Below are positions 17,227-26,567 of a DNA stretch of 64,000 nt, one piece after another. Origin of the DNA: Fusobacterium naviforme (GTDB taxonomy: Bacteria > Bacillota > Clostridia > Lachnospirales > Lachnospiraceae); assembly GCA_003014445.1 (NCBI GenBank), contig PYGH01000001.1, positions 558,001 to 622,000 on the forward strand. The letters run 5' to 3'. The position numbers and the translations under genes are program-made. The notes under the pieces were generated by a model. That model had not been told where the DNA came from, made no database searches, and saw only the letters and a program-made list of their open reading frames with translations. Positions within the stretch are counted from its first letter, which is position 1. Each line of letters opens with the position of its first letter.

Positions 17227-18573
17227 TTATCTCCGGTTGCTCTTTCTCCAGATGCCCATCTTTTCCGCTTCTGCGATCAGCTCATCGCGGAAATCCGGAT
17301 GTGCGATTGAGATGATGGCCTCTGCTCTCTGCCAGGTATTCAGACCCTTCAGGTTCACCATGCCATACTCCGTGACGAGGTAGTGAACCGCCGTGCGCGG
17401 GTCGGATGCAATGGAGCCGGGGGTAAGGGTCGGACGAATGCGGGACTGCATGGGCTTGCCCTTCGGCTGGAAGGAGGAGGACATGCAGATGAAGCTCTTG
17501 CCGCCATTGGAGAGGTAAGCGCCCATCACGAAGTCCAGCTGTCCGCCGGTTCCGCTGATCTGCTTGATGCCTGCGGACTCCGCGTTGACCTGTCCGAAGA
17601 GATCCACATCGACCGCGTTGTTGATCGAAATGAAATTGTCGATCTGTGCGACGACGTAGGGATCGTTGGTGTAGTTAACCGGTGCGCTCATACAGGCAGG
17701 ATTGTTGTTCAGGTGGTCGTAGAGCTTCTGTGTACCTGCGGCGAAGGCATAGACCTCACGGCCGCGGTCCAGATTCTTTTTGGAGCAGTTGATCTTTCCG
17801 GCGTTATAGAGATCCACAAATCCGTCCACGTACATCTCCGTGTGCACGCCGAGATCCTTCAGATCGGACTCTGCGATCATGGAGCCGACTGCGTTCGGCA
17901 TACCGCCGATGCCGAGCTGGAGGCAGGCGCCGTTCGGGATCTCCTCGACGATGAGTTTTGCGACAGTCTTGTCAATTTCAGAGGCAGGGCCGCCTGCCGG
18001 AAGCTGCGGGATGGGCTCATTGCCGCTCTCGACGATCATATCAACCTCGGAGATATGAATGCAGTGCTCAAAACCGCCGTGGCAGTTCGGCTGGTTTTTA
18101 TTGACCTCGACGATGACCTTCTTTGCGGAGGCGCACATTGCTGCGAGGTGAGAGGCCTGCGGGCCGAAGTTGAAGTAGCCGTGCCCGTCCATGGGCGTGA
18201 CCTGAATCACTGCGACATCCGGCTTTGGCATGTTCGGGTCGCGGTAGAAGCGGGGCAGCTCCGCATAGCGCATGGGAGAGAAGTAGCCGAAGCCCTCTGC
18301 AATGGCCTTTCTCTCGATACCGGTCATGTGCCAGGAGTTCCAGCACATGTGCTCGGGTGCATTTTCCACATCAAAGACAGCCGGACGCTTTAAGAGCACG
18401 CCTCCGCGGAACTTCACGTCTTCAAGCTCCGGGAGTCGTTTTGCGATGGCCTGATCGACTGTGACCGGTGTTCCGACGCACCAGCCGTAGTCGACCCAGT
18501 CACCGGATTTTACAACAGCGGCAGCAGTATCTGCGCTGACCAGCTTTGAAGCATATTCTTCCTGAATATTCAT
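17227..18573 (-). CDS. but: Butyryl-CoA:acetate CoA-transferase (acetyl-CoA hydrolase/transferase family)
   Basis: 448-aa CoA-transferase; with acetate it would release butyrate from butyryl-CoA and make acetyl-CoA, the last step of the pathway encoded at 28.6-34.9 kb. The motif [16 protein letters not shown] matches the conserved region of But enzymes. The catalytic Glu sits in GQVNAESAG, followed by [20 protein letters not shown] and [10 protein letters not shown]. The start at 18573 follows CGGAGGTAGGT. 4-Hydroxybutyrate CoA-transferases are close relatives and cannot be excluded by eye, but length, motif and the complete butyrate pathway nearby favour But. Confidence 0.85.
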   Translation of the reverse strand: MNIQEEYASKLVSADTAAAVVKSGDWVDYGWCVGTPVTVDQAIAKRLPELEDVKFRGGVLLKRPAVFDVENAPEHMCWNSWHMTGIERKAIAEGFGYFSPMRYAELPRFYRDPNMPKPDVAVIQVTPMDGHGYFNFGPQASHLAAMCASAKKVIVEVNKNQPNCHGGFEHCIHISEVDMIVESGNEPIPQLPAGGPASEIDKTVAKLIVEEIPNGACLQLGIGGMPNAVGSMIAESDLKDLGVHTEMYVDGFVDLYNAGKINCSKKNLDRGREVYAFAAGTQKLYDHLNNNPACMSAPVNYTNDPYVVAQIDNFISINNAVDVDLFGQVNAESAGIKQISGTGGQLDFVMGAYLSNGGKSFICMSSSFQPKGKPMQSRIRPTLTPGSIASDPRTAVHYLVTEYGMVNLKGLNTWQRAEAIISIAHPDFRDELIAEAEKMGIWRKSNRR

Positions 18574-18642
18574 ACCTACCTCCGCGTGATATTTTGTCAT
18601 TTTGTACGAAAAAATGAGGCGTTTCGAAAACAACGCAGTACC

Positions 18643-18671
18643 AGTTTACCATTCCAGGACACGCTTTGCAA
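18643..18671 (-). promoter_or_regulatory. Sigma-A promoter of the CoA-transferase gene
   Basis: Read leftwards: TTGCAA (18671-18666), 17 bases, TAAACT (18648-18643), with TGG directly before the -10. The leader to the ATG is about 60 nt. Confidence 0.65.
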
Positions 18672-18688
18672 TGTATCTTAGCACAAAG

Positions 18689-18720
18689 CAGCCGTGGCTT
18701 CCCGGAGGAGGCCACGGCTG
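18689..18720 (-). terminator. Terminator of the maltodextrin operon
   Basis: CAGCCGTGGC and GCCACGGCTG form a perfect 10-bp stem with a 12-nt loop. Read leftwards it is followed by CTTTGTGC, a modest T-rich tail. It lies 38 bp after the ATPase stop codon. Confidence 0.7.
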
Positions 18721-18757
18721 ATGTTCAGAGGGAAGCGCAGAGCGGAGCGGGCTGTAT

Positions 18758-19936
18758 TTACAGGGCGCTCTCAAGATTCCGCCCGTCCTCCTTTCGGAAG
18801 ATGTGCACAACATTTCCTCCGAAGGTGAAGGAGATCGGACTTCCGATCGTCATGTTGATCGGAGCCTTGCCCTCAAAGCTCATGGTCTGTGCGATGATGA
18901 TGCTGTCCCTGCCGCAGGCATTTACGTGCAGATGCACAGCGCTGCCCATCATCTCACTCACATCGACTGTGCCCGGAAGCGTGTTCTCTCCGTCGCCGAG
19001 GAGCGCGATATGTTCCGGACGCACGCCGAGGGTGATGGTCTGCGGCTCTACCTGATTGTTTTTCAGCTTTTCCTGCTTTTCATCGGAGGGGATCACGCGG
19101 AACTGTCCCATCTGGACGACATAGTGTCCGTCCTCTTCCAGCAGGAGCTCCGCATCATAGAAATTCATCTGCGGGACGCCGATGAAGCCCGCCACAAAGA
19201 GATTGGCGGGATGTTCAAAGACCTCCTGCGGCGTACCGATCTGCTGGATGACTCCGTCCTTCATGATGACGATGCGGTCGCCGAGTGTCATCGCCTCCGT
19301 CTGGTCGTGGGTCACATAGATAAAAGTCGTGTTAATGCGCTGCCGGAGCTTTATGATCTCTGCGCGCATCTGGTTTCTGAGCTTTGCGTCGAGGTTTGAG
19401 AGCGGCTCATCCATGAGCAGCACCTTCGGCTCCCGGACGATCGCTCTTCCGATGGCGACGCGCTGACGCTGTCCGCCGGAGAGGGCCTTGGGCTTTCGGT
19501 CCAGATACTCTGTGATGCCGAGTATCTCCGCCGCCTGATTGACCCGGCGGTCTATTTCCGCCTGATCCATTTTGCGGAGCTTCAGCGGGAACTCCATATT
19601 GCCGCGAACTGTCATGTGCGGATACAGAGCATAGCTCTGGAAGACCATCGCGATATCTCTGTCCTTTGGCTCCGTCTCATTCATGCGCTTTCCATCGATG
19701 AGCAGCTCACCGTGGGTGATATCCTCAAGTCCCGCGACCATGCGAAGCGTCGTCGACTTGCCGCAGCCCGAGGGGCCGACCAGAACGATAAATTCCCTGT
19801 CACGGATCTCCAGATTGAAATCCTCTACGGCGAGGACGCCTTCCTCCGTGATCTTCAGATTGCTCTTCTTCGCGCCATGCTTCTTCTCGGTGTTCGGATA
19901 TATTTTTTCGATGTGGCGCAAGCTGACCTCAGCCAT
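18758..19936 (-). CDS. msmX: MsmX/UgpC-type sugar ABC transporter ATPase
   Basis: 392-aa ATPase energising CUT1 sugar importers. Walker A GPSGCGKSTTLRMVAGLE, Q-loop MVFQSYALYPHM, signature LSGGQRQRVAIGRAIVREP, Walker B VLLMDEPLSNLDAKLR and the switch His in THDQTEAMTLG are all present, followed by the regulatory OB-fold domain with GVRPEHIALLG. The C-terminal extension is about normal length. It starts after GGAGGTAAATC and lies 42 bp downstream of malQ in the same direction. Such ATPases often serve several importers, but its place here ties it to the permeases at 22.5-24.2 kb. Confidence 0.92.
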   Translation of the reverse strand: MAEVSLRHIEKIYPNTEKKHGAKKSNLKITEEGVLAVEDFNLEIRDREFIVLVGPSGCGKSTTLRMVAGLEDITHGELLIDGKRMNETEPKDRDIAMVFQSYALYPHMTVRGNMEFPLKLRKMDQAEIDRRVNQAAEILGITEYLDRKPKALSGGQRQRVAIGRAIVREPKVLLMDEPLSNLDAKLRNQMRAEIIKLRQRINTTFIYVTHDQTEAMTLGDRIVIMKDGVIQQIGTPQEVFEHPANLFVAGFIGVPQMNFYDAELLLEEDGHYVVQMGQFRVIPSDEKQEKLKNNQVEPQTITLGVRPEHIALLGDGENTLPGTVDVSEMMGSAVHLHVNACGRDSIIIAQTMSFEGKAPINMTIGSPISFTFGGNVVHIFRKEDGRNLESAL

Positions 19937-19978
19937 GATTTACCTCCATAATAAATATGCGTTGTGTATGTTTCCTGT

Positions 19979-21484
19979 TTATTTTTTAATTATATTCACT
20001 CTCTCGTAGAGCTCCATATACCGGCGCAGCCGCGCTGCAAGCGCGGGGCTGTCAAAGCCGGGGAGTGCCCGCCACTGCCAGTTTCCGCCGAGAACAGAGG
20101 GAGTATTTATGCGGCCCTCGCTTCCGAGCTCCAGGAGATCCTGCATCTGTACGACTGTGAGCTTTGCGGCGCTGCTCCAGATGGCGCGCATCATGCTCCA
20201 GCCCTCGCCTTCCTGAGGGTCTGTGTGCAGGTATTCCCTGGCGAGTGCCACGTCTCCCGGCGCCGCGTTTTGAAGCCAGCCGAGCGCGGTGTCATTGTCG
20301 TGTGTTCCGACATAGGCCACACAATTCCTCGGATAGTTGTGGGGCTGATAGCTTCTGCCGCCGCCATCCCGGCTGTCGAAGGCGAATTCCAGTACCTTCA
20401 TGCCCGGATAGCCGGTATCGGCTAGCAGCTGATGTACGGAGGGGGTGAGAAAACCAAGATCCTCCGCAATAATGGGCCGTTTTCCGAGCGCCTGCTCCAG
20501 CGTGCGAAAGAAGTCGATGCCGGGACCGGGCTGCCAGCTGCCGCGCTCTGCGGTATTTGCGCCGGCGGGGATGGCATAGTAGGAGTCAAATCCGCGGAAG
20601 TGGTCGATCCGCAGTACGTCGTAGAAGCGGAACTGAAACGCAATGCGCCGTATCCACCATCGGTAGCCGTCCTGTTTCATCTTTGTCCAGTCAAAGAGGG
20701 GGTTGCCCCAGAGCTGACCGGTCGCCGAGAAGCCGTCCGGAGGGCAGCCCGCCACAGCGATAGGGTGCAGCGTTTCGTCCATCTGAAACTGTCCGGGATC
20801 CGCCCATACGTCTGCGCTGTCCTCCGCGGCGTAGATCGGGAGATCCCCAATGAGGGAGATGCTTCGCTTGGCTGCTTCGTCCCTTAGCCGTCGCCACTGC
20901 ACAGAGAAGAGGAATTGTACGCCCCTCCAGAAGCGGAGCTCATCGGAGAGCTCATCCTGCGCTTCCTTCATGGCCTCCTGCTCACGCTTTTTCAGCGCTG
21001 CGGGCCAGCAGCTCCAGGACGCGCCCTGAAAGCGTCCCTTCAGCGCCATGAACAGCGCGTAGTCTTCAAGCCACCACGCCTCCTCCGCACAGAACTGACG
21101 GAGTGCAGGAAGCAGGGGATGGTCCTCTGCCCACAGTCGCGTTACAGCGCGACGCAGGACGGACAGACGATGTTCGTAGAGCAACGCATAGTCCACGCGG
21201 GCGGGATCATTACCCCAGTTAAGGTTCTCATACTCCTTGCGGAGCAGCAGCCCTGCTGCACGAAGCTCCTCGAGATCTATCAGATAGGGGTTTCCTGCAA
21301 AGGAGGAGCAGGACTGATAGGGAGAGTCCCCGTAGCCTGTGGGTCCGATGGGAAGTATCTGCCAGCAGCGCTGTCCTGCCTCTGACAGGAAGTCGAGGAA
21401 GGCGCGCGCGTCCGCCCCGAGGGTACCCACACCGCAGGGAGAGGGGAGTGCTGTGATTGGCATCAGTATACCGGAACTTCTCAT
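19979..21484 (-). CDS. malQ: 4-alpha-glucanotransferase (amylomaltase)
   Basis: 501-aa GH77 enzyme that rearranges maltodextrins, releasing glucose and longer chains. Seen motifs: RSSGILMPITALPSPCGVGTLG shown here only as ITALPSPCGVGTLG, CWQILPIGPTGYGDSPYQ, GDLPIYAAEDSADVW, DVLRIDHFRGFDSYYAIP with the nucleophile Asp, IIAEDLGFLTPSV with the acid/base Glu, and YVGTHDNDTALGW with the third catalytic Asp. Length is typical. The ribosome binding site AAAGGTCAC is about ten bases ahead. It follows the LacI-type regulator by 32 bp. Confidence 0.97.
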   Translation of the reverse strand: MRSSGILMPITALPSPCGVGTLGADARAFLDFLSEAGQRCWQILPIGPTGYGDSPYQSCSSFAGNPYLIDLEELRAAGLLLRKEYENLNWGNDPARVDYALLYEHRLSVLRRAVTRLWAEDHPLLPALRQFCAEEAWWLEDYALFMALKGRFQGASWSCWPAALKKREQEAMKEAQDELSDELRFWRGVQFLFSVQWRRLRDEAAKRSISLIGDLPIYAAEDSADVWADPGQFQMDETLHPIAVAGCPPDGFSATGQLWGNPLFDWTKMKQDGYRWWIRRIAFQFRFYDVLRIDHFRGFDSYYAIPAGANTAERGSWQPGPGIDFFRTLEQALGKRPIIAEDLGFLTPSVHQLLADTGYPGMKVLEFAFDSRDGGGRSYQPHNYPRNCVAYVGTHDNDTALGWLQNAAPGDVALAREYLHTDPQEGEGWSMMRAIWSSAAKLTVVQMQDLLELGSEGRINTPSVLGGNWQWRALPGFDSPALAARLRRYMELYERVNIIKK

Positions 21485-21516
21485 AAAAATGTGACCTTTC
21501 TATGGATGAGCGGCTA

Positions 21517-22527
21517 TCAGCAGCGCGGTGTGCCGATACTCTCGCTGAGGCGGAGTTCAAAGGGAATGGTCTCGTGGAGAGGCGCCGCGCCGAGGCGTAT
21601 CTGCTGCAAAAGCGCGCTGACGCCGCGCGCCGCAAGCGCTTCTGTATTCTGGCAGACAGTGCTGAGGCGGGGAATGCTGTATTTTGCCGCGGCGATTCCG
21701 TCGTAGCCGACGAGGGAGATATCCTCCGGAACCCGGAGCCTCCGGTCGCAGATTGCCCGCAGTGCCCCGAGGGCAATCACATCCCCCAGAGCAAAGATCG
21801 CGCTGAGCGCCCCGTTTCGTTTTAAAAGCCGCATGGTCGCCTGATAGCCCTCCTCCATGGAATAGCGGCAGGGCTCGTAGCAGCGATCCAGATCAAAGCA
21901 GAGACCATGTTGCTCCATGGCTTGCTGAACGCCCCGGATGCGCCGGTAGCTCACCTGATGGAGTGCAAGACTTCCGCCGATGACACCGATGCTTCGGTGG
22001 CCATGCTCCGTGAGACTGTCGATCACCTGTGCCGCCGCGGAGGCATCGTCCGTCGTAAAGCTTGAGAGATTCGGAAAGCCGAGGGCGCGGGCATCGTTTG
22101 TCAGGAGCACCGAGGGAGTGCTGAGCTGCGAAAAGCTGTCTTTAAAGTGCTCCAGATCTCCGCCGAGGAAGAGAAAGCCCTTCGGATGGCGGAGCTCCAT
22201 GAGCCTTGCGGCGTGCTGCACCTCGTCCGCATCCTCATCCAGATATGCGACATAGCTCGCCTCGCCGTTTTGCTGAAAGAGCGACTGACTCCTCTCCAGG
22301 ATGTCCGCAAAGAGAGGATTCTGTGAACCTTTTACGAGAACTGCGACAGAGGACTGCGCCTGCATCTTCAAAAGCTTTGCGTTGTCGTTCGGGGCAAAGC
22401 CCTGTTCTTTAATCACGGCAAGCACCTTCTCCCGCGTCTTTGGATTCACGTCCGGATGCTTGTTGAGCACCCGGGAGACGGTGCTCACACTGTAGCCGGA
22501 CAGCCGGGCGATGTCTTTGATGGTCAT
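21517..22527 (-). CDS. LacI-family regulator of the maltodextrin operon
   Basis: 336-aa repressor. The N-terminal helix-turn-helix and hinge read TIKDIARLSGYSVSTVSRVL and HPDVNPKTREKVLAVI; the effector domain has the periplasmic-binding-protein fold with SIGVIGGSLALHQVSYRR, ALSAIFALGDVIALGAL and ISLVGYDGIAAAKYSIP. The ATG at 22527 is preceded by GGAGGTGAACGCT; an upstream GTG overlaps that site. It is encoded inside the operon between the permeases and malQ, and the double operator at 25821-25854 is its probable target. Confidence 0.93.
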   Translation of the reverse strand: MTIKDIARLSGYSVSTVSRVLNKHPDVNPKTREKVLAVIKEQGFAPNDNAKLLKMQAQSSVAVLVKGSQNPLFADILERSQSLFQQNGEASYVAYLDEDADEVQHAARLMELRHPKGFLFLGGDLEHFKDSFSQLSTPSVLLTNDARALGFPNLSSFTTDDASAAAQVIDSLTEHGHRSIGVIGGSLALHQVSYRRIRGVQQAMEQHGLCFDLDRCYEPCRYSMEEGYQATMRLLKRNGALSAIFALGDVIALGALRAICDRRLRVPEDISLVGYDGIAAAKYSIPRLSTVCQNTEALAARGVSALLQQIRLGAAPLHETIPFELRLSESIGTPRC

Positions 22528-22554
22528 AGCGTTCACCTCCCTGTACTGTGCGGC

Positions 22555-23394
22555 TCAGCCCTTGACAGCGCCGGACGCCACACCCTTGATGATATATTTT
22601 TGGCAGGAGAGATAGAAGACGATTACAGGAATTACTGCCATGATGAGGGCCGCCATAATCGCGCCCATATCCACTCTGCCATAGGAGCCCTTCATGTACT
22701 GGACCACAATGGAGATGGTCTTGTACTTGTTGGTATCAAGCACCAGATAGGGCAGAAGAAAGTCGTTCCATATCCACATGGTCTCCAGTATGCCGACGGA
22801 GATGTAGGTCGGCTTCATGATCGGAAGCACCACGGAGAAGAACATTCGGAGCGGGGAGCAGCCGTCGATCAGAGCGGCCTCTTCGATCTCAATCGGGATG
22901 GACTTCACGAAGCCGCAGAACATGAAGACCGCGAGCCCTGCACCGAATCCCAGATAGATGATGATAATGCCCCAGGGTGTGTTAAGGTGCAGGCGGTCTG
23001 CCACCAGAGAGAGGGTGAACATCACCATCTGGAAGGGGATGACCATGGAGAACACGCAGAGCAGGTAGATGGTCTTTGTGACGCGGTTTTTCACACGGGT
23101 GATGAACCACGCGCACATGGAGGTGCATACCAGGATCACGAGCACAGAGCCCACCGTGATAAAAACGGTCCAGCCGACAGCTTTCAGAAAGCCGTACTGT
23201 CCCATCGCGGCGGAGTAGTTGTCGAGACCCGTGAAGGTGCTCTCATTCGGGAGCTCAAAGGGCTTCAGGTTGATGAAGGACTTCTTCTTGAAGGAGTTGA
23301 AGAACACGATGATGATGGGAAGAATGTAGAAAAGGCACAGAAAGGTGAAAAAGCCTGTGCCGATATTGTTCAGCGTTTCTTTTCTTTTCGTCAC
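22555..23394 (-). CDS. Sugar ABC transporter permease (MalG type)
   Basis: 279-aa inner-membrane permease of a CUT1 importer with six predicted helices. The EAA loop is visible as EIEEAALIDGCSPLRMFFSVVLP. The GTG start overlaps the stop of the upstream permease (GTGA) and has AAGGAGGTACAGCA ahead of it. It pairs with the MalF-type permease and takes maltodextrin-like sugars on the evidence of malQ in the same operon; the exact sugar is not visible in the sequence. Confidence 0.93.
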   Translation of the reverse strand: MTKRKETLNNIGTGFFTFLCLFYILPIIIVFFNSFKKKSFINLKPFELPNESTFTGLDNYSAAMGQYGFLKAVGWTVFITVGSVLVILVCTSMCAWFITRVKNRVTKTIYLLCVFSMVIPFQMVMFTLSLVADRLHLNTPWGIIIIYLGFGAGLAVFMFCGFVKSIPIEIEEAALIDGCSPLRMFFSVVLPIMKPTYISVGILETMWIWNDFLLPYLVLDTNKYKTISIVVQYMKGSYGRVDMGAIMAALIMAVIPVIVFYLSCQKYIIKGVASGAVKG

Positions 23395-24233
23395 TGCTGT
23401 ACCTCCTTGGAGCGGGTGGCGCGAAGCTGAATCAGCCCGATGCCGACGACCAGGATGAAGAAGATGACGGCCTTCGCCTGTCCGACGCCCTCCCAGCCGA
23501 CGCGGCCGTAGAAGGTATTGAAGATATTCAGCGCCAGCATTTCAGAGAGCTTCGAGGGCTCGCCGGCGGTGAGAGACAGGTTCTGGTCAAAGAGCTTGAA
23601 GCCGTTGGTGATGGAGAGGAAGGTGCAGATGGTGATGGAGGGCATCATCATGGGAATGATGACATTTTTCAGTCTCTGCCATCCGTTTGCACCGTCGATC
23701 TGCGCCGCCTCCAGCACGCCGCCCGGGATGGACTGCAGCCCTGCGATGTAGATGATCATCATATAGCCGATCTGCTGCCATGAGACCAGTATCACCAGTC
23801 CCCAGAAGCCGTACCACTGGTTCAGGGCGAGGGCCTTGCCGTAGCCCGCCAGTATGCCGTTGAATATGAGCTGCCAGATGTAGCCCAGCACGATGCCTCC
23901 GATGAGATTCGGCATGAAGAAGACCGTGCGGAAAATGTTGGTGCCCCTAAGCTTCTGTGTCAGCGCCAGTGCGATCGCGAAGGCAATGACGTTGATGACC
24001 GTGAGAGAGACAATTGCGAAGAGGGCGGTGTACCAGAAGGCGTGGCGGAATATGCTGTCCTGAAAGGCGAGGACGTAGTTTTCAAATCCCACGAAGCGCG
24101 CGTCGGTGACTGTTGTGAACTCGCAGAGCGAGAGCCAGAGCCCCATGGCAAAGGGCGCCAGAAAGCCGATGAAAAAGGCGATCATGGTGGGCAGAAGAAA
24201 GATGGGAAAGTAGCGTTTTATGGCTTTCTCCAC
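23391..24233 (-). CDS. Sugar ABC transporter permease (MalF type)
   Basis: 280-aa permease with six helices and the EAA loop VLEAAQIDGANGWQRLKNVIIP. I place the start at a GTG (24233) because AGGAGG lies seven bases ahead and the sequence from there (VEKAIKRYFPIFLLPTMIAF) opens directly into the first membrane helix; the open frame continues upstream without a ribosome binding site. It lies 110 bp after the binding-protein gene, with a hairpin in the gap, and overlaps the next permease by four bases. Confidence 0.9.
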   Translation of the reverse strand: MEKAIKRYFPIFLLPTMIAFFIGFLAPFAMGLWLSLCEFTTVTDARFVGFENYVLAFQDSIFRHAFWYTALFAIVSLTVINVIAFAIALALTQKLRGTNIFRTVFFMPNLIGGIVLGYIWQLIFNGILAGYGKALALNQWYGFWGLVILVSWQQIGYMMIIYIAGLQSIPGGVLEAAQIDGANGWQRLKNVIIPMMMPSITICTFLSITNGFKLFDQNLSLTAGEPSKLSEMLALNIFNTFYGRVGWEGVGQAKAVIFFILVVGIGLIQLRATRSKEVQQ

Positions 24234-24291
24234 GGAGTGGCCTCCTTTCTCAGGGAGAAATCGGAAGTGAAATGTCCTGATCAATCAGAAA

Positions 24292-24321
24292 TGGCGGGCG
24301 GGCCGAAACTCCCACCCGCCA
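24292..24321 (-). other. Intercistronic hairpin between binding protein and permease genes
   Basis: TGGCGGG (24292-24298) pairs with CCCGCCA (24315-24321), with further GC pairing inside and no T run. Hairpins at this place commonly keep binding-protein mRNA more abundant than permease mRNA; that function is inferred here. Confidence 0.5.
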
Positions 24322-24343
24322 AACGGTGTGCATTCTACTGATA

Positions 24344-25663
24344 TTACTTCGCCGCTGCTGCCTCGGTGGCCCAGCCATCTACAAAGCTGGTCACGACAGC
24401 CTTCCAGTTATCGTCGCTCTGATCTGCCGCGTAGCTTGTGAGCGCGGAGCCCACGCCGTTCTTCCACTCCTCGGAGGGGATATGGTTGAAGACCCAGGAC
24501 ACGGCATATTTGCCGGAGGCGACAGATTCATTCATCTTGTTATTCAGAATGTTTGCGGTCTCCTTGGCGTTCTTGAACGGGGAGATAAAGCCCATCTCCT
24601 CTGCCATGGCAGTTGTGCCCTTGTCGGAGGTCACGCACCAGTTGATGAAGTCCAGCGTTGCCTTTACAGCTTCCTCGGAGGCCTTGGCGTTGACGCACCA
24701 GTAGTTCTCGGTTCCAATGCAGAGGCCCTGTTTGTCCTCGCCGTCTACGCCGATGTAGATCGGGATGATGTCGAGCTTTGAGGCGAGCTCCTCGCCGCCC
24801 TGCTCCAGGATATTTTTGTACTCCCAGGTTCCGTTCTGATAAAAGACGGCCTGCCCGGTGACAAATTCTGCGGTGGAGTCGTCAGCGGTCTTCGTGGAAA
24901 GAAGACCCGGCTCGCAGGTCGCGTTGTTGATGTAGAGATCCCAGATCTGGCGGTAGTTGTCAAGATAGCTGCCCTTGATCTCTGCCGGAGTTCCCTCGTA
25001 GCCCTCGTCCTTATACTCATAGTAGAGCGGAAGGTTGGCGAGGTGGGTCTTGAAGCGCCAGTCGGAGGAGCCGTCCATACCTGCGGAGGTGAAAGCGGAG
25101 AAGCCGAGCTCGTCCTTTCTCGCGCTGATGTCCTCAACGATTTTTTTAAAGGAAGCAAAGTCCTTGATATCTGCGGTGCTGTAGCCTGCCTTCTCCAGCA
25201 GCTCGCTGTTCACGATGATGCCATAGCCCTCATAGACATAGGCAAGCCCCAGCATTTTGTCGCCGTCCATCAGCTTGAAGTCGTCGCTGGTCAGCTCTCC
25301 CTCAACGGCAGTGCCGCTTAGATCCTGGCAGTAGTCCTTCCATGCCGCGAGGCCCACAGGTCCATTTACCTGGAAGAGAGTCGGCGCCTCAGATTTGGAC
25401 ATCTCCGCCTTCAGTGTCGCCTCGTACTGGCCGGAGGCTGCGGTCTTCACGATGACCGGAACACCGGTCTCCTCCGTGTAGGCCTTTGCGAGCTCCTGCC
25501 ACTGCGTATCTGCCTCAGGCTTGAAGTTCAGGTAGTAGACAGAAGCGCCGTCCGCCTTCTTGTCGGCCGATCCTGAAGCTGTGCTTCCGGAGCCGCCGCA
25601 GCCTGCCAGAAGAGAGAGGGAGATGGCCGCGCCGAGTCCCATTGTAAGTAGATTCTTCTTCAT
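24344..25663 (-). CDS. Maltodextrin-type ABC transporter substrate-binding lipoprotein
   Basis: 439-aa extracellular binding protein of family 1. The signal MKKNLLTMGLGAAISLSLLAG-C is a lipoprotein type, followed by a Ser/Gly linker. The fold-1 features WQELAKAYTEETGVPVIVKT, YGIIVNSELLEKAGY and AVFYQNGTWEYKNIL are present. It starts at ATG after AAGGAGGTATATGAA and is the first gene of the operon. The sugar is inferred from malQ. Confidence 0.92.
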   Translation of the reverse strand: MKKNLLTMGLGAAISLSLLAGCGGSGSTASGSADKKADGASVYYLNFKPEADTQWQELAKAYTEETGVPVIVKTAASGQYEATLKAEMSKSEAPTLFQVNGPVGLAAWKDYCQDLSGTAVEGELTSDDFKLMDGDKMLGLAYVYEGYGIIVNSELLEKAGYSTADIKDFASFKKIVEDISARKDELGFSAFTSAGMDGSSDWRFKTHLANLPLYYEYKDEGYEGTPAEIKGSYLDNYRQIWDLYINNATCEPGLLSTKTADDSTAEFVTGQAVFYQNGTWEYKNILEQGGEELASKLDIIPIYIGVDGEDKQGLCIGTENYWCVNAKASEEAVKATLDFINWCVTSDKGTTAMAEEMGFISPFKNAKETANILNNKMNESVASGKYAVSWVFNHIPSEEWKNGVGSALTSYAADQSDDNWKAVVTSFVDGWATEAAAAK

Positions 25664-25820
25664 TTCATATACCTCCTTAAAATAGTTGCCTGATTACTGA
25701 TGCAGTGCGAAGAGACCGATTCCGGAATATCACTGGAGGGATATGGCGGAGTGTTTGGGCAGTACTCTGGACGACTGCATTCTGCGTTCCGGAAACTTAT
25801 GACAGATCGTTGCTTTCCTG

Positions 25821-25854
25821 CTTCTGGTAACGGTTCCGGAAACGTTACCAGAAG
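25821..25854 (-). promoter_or_regulatory. Double LacI-type operator
   Basis: A 34-bp palindrome with one mismatched pair: CTTCTGGTAACG, then GTTCCGGAAA, then CGTTACCAGAAG. It can be read as two back-to-back 12-bp operators with central CG, GGTAACGGTTCC and GGAAACGTTACC. It lies just downstream of the predicted start site (about 25860), a repressing position. TTCCGGAA recurs at 25787-25794 and 25720-25727. Confidence 0.65.
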
Positions 25855-25866
25855 GCTGCTAAGCTG

Positions 25867-25895
25867 ATATTACGCCCTGTTGTCAGGACAATCAA
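25867..25895 (-). promoter_or_regulatory. Sigma-A promoter of the maltodextrin operon
   Basis: Read leftwards: TTGATT (25895-25890), 17 bases, TAATAT (25872-25867). The -35 overlaps one arm of the perfect AT-rich inverted repeat AATCAAGAAAA / TTTTCTTGATT at 25890-25900 and 25910-25920, which may bind a second regulator. The remainder of 25664-26177 up to the DUF2752 gene is without a recognisable gene. Confidence 0.6.
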
Positions 25896-26177
25896 GAAAA
25901 AGAATTATATTTTCTTGATTTTGTATAGTCTCACAATTTTCTGCGCGGCTATTTGTGCAGAATTTTGGGTTTCTTGTGCCCTTCAGCAGAATATTTCAGA
26001 TGATTATTACTGATTGGAATGATATACTGAAAACAATTAGCAGGTTCAAACTGAGGCGGAGATTTGATGTTGAGTATTTCATCTGCCTTTGAGCCGGGAG
26101 CGAGGCAAAGCGGAGGTGAAACAGAGACTGAGGGAGGCGTACCCGGAAGGGATGTCCTTAGAGGTGGCGGATGTGTG

Positions 26178-26546
26178 ATGAATAAGAAGTGGAAGATGCT
26201 GGCACATGCCTGTGTGGTTCTGTGTCTGGGGATTGTCTATCTGGAATTTGTCAGAAGAAGCGGATATGGCATTCCCTGCTTATTTCATCAGTGCACAGGC
26301 CTTGAGTGTCCGGGCTGCGGGATGACACGGGCCATGATTGCGCTTTTGCACTTCGACCTGAAAGCTGCGTGGAGGATGAACGCGCTGTCCGTGACGCTGC
26401 TGCCGCTGCTGCTTCTGTATCTCTTATTCCGCAAGCTGAAACAACGGCGGACGGATGAGCTGCAGTTCAGTGTCGCGGAACTTCTGCTTTTGCTGATCCT
26501 GCTGATTGGGACACTTGCATATGGCGTACTGCGAAATTTATCTTAA
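26178..26546 (+). CDS. DUF2752 membrane protein
   Basis: 122-aa protein recognised as DUF2752 by CTGLECPGCGMTRAMIALLHFD and R-M-N-A in AWRMNALSV. It has an N-terminal helix, a middle pair of helices and a final hydrophobic segment. The ATG at 26178 lies just before the first membrane helix; GAGGTGG is the only plausible ribosome binding site. It is 21 bp ahead of the DUF898 gene and in the same direction, so the two are probably co-transcribed. The family has no known function; its Cys pairs suggest metal binding or redox. Confidence 0.85.
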   Translation: MNKKWKMLAHACVVLCLGIVYLEFVRRSGYGIPCLFHQCTGLECPGCGMTRAMIALLHFDLKAAWRMNALSVTLLPLLLLYLLFRKLKQRRTDELQFSVAELLLLLILLIGTLAYGVLRNLS

Positions 26547-26567
26547 AAGAAGGGGGACTACAACCAC

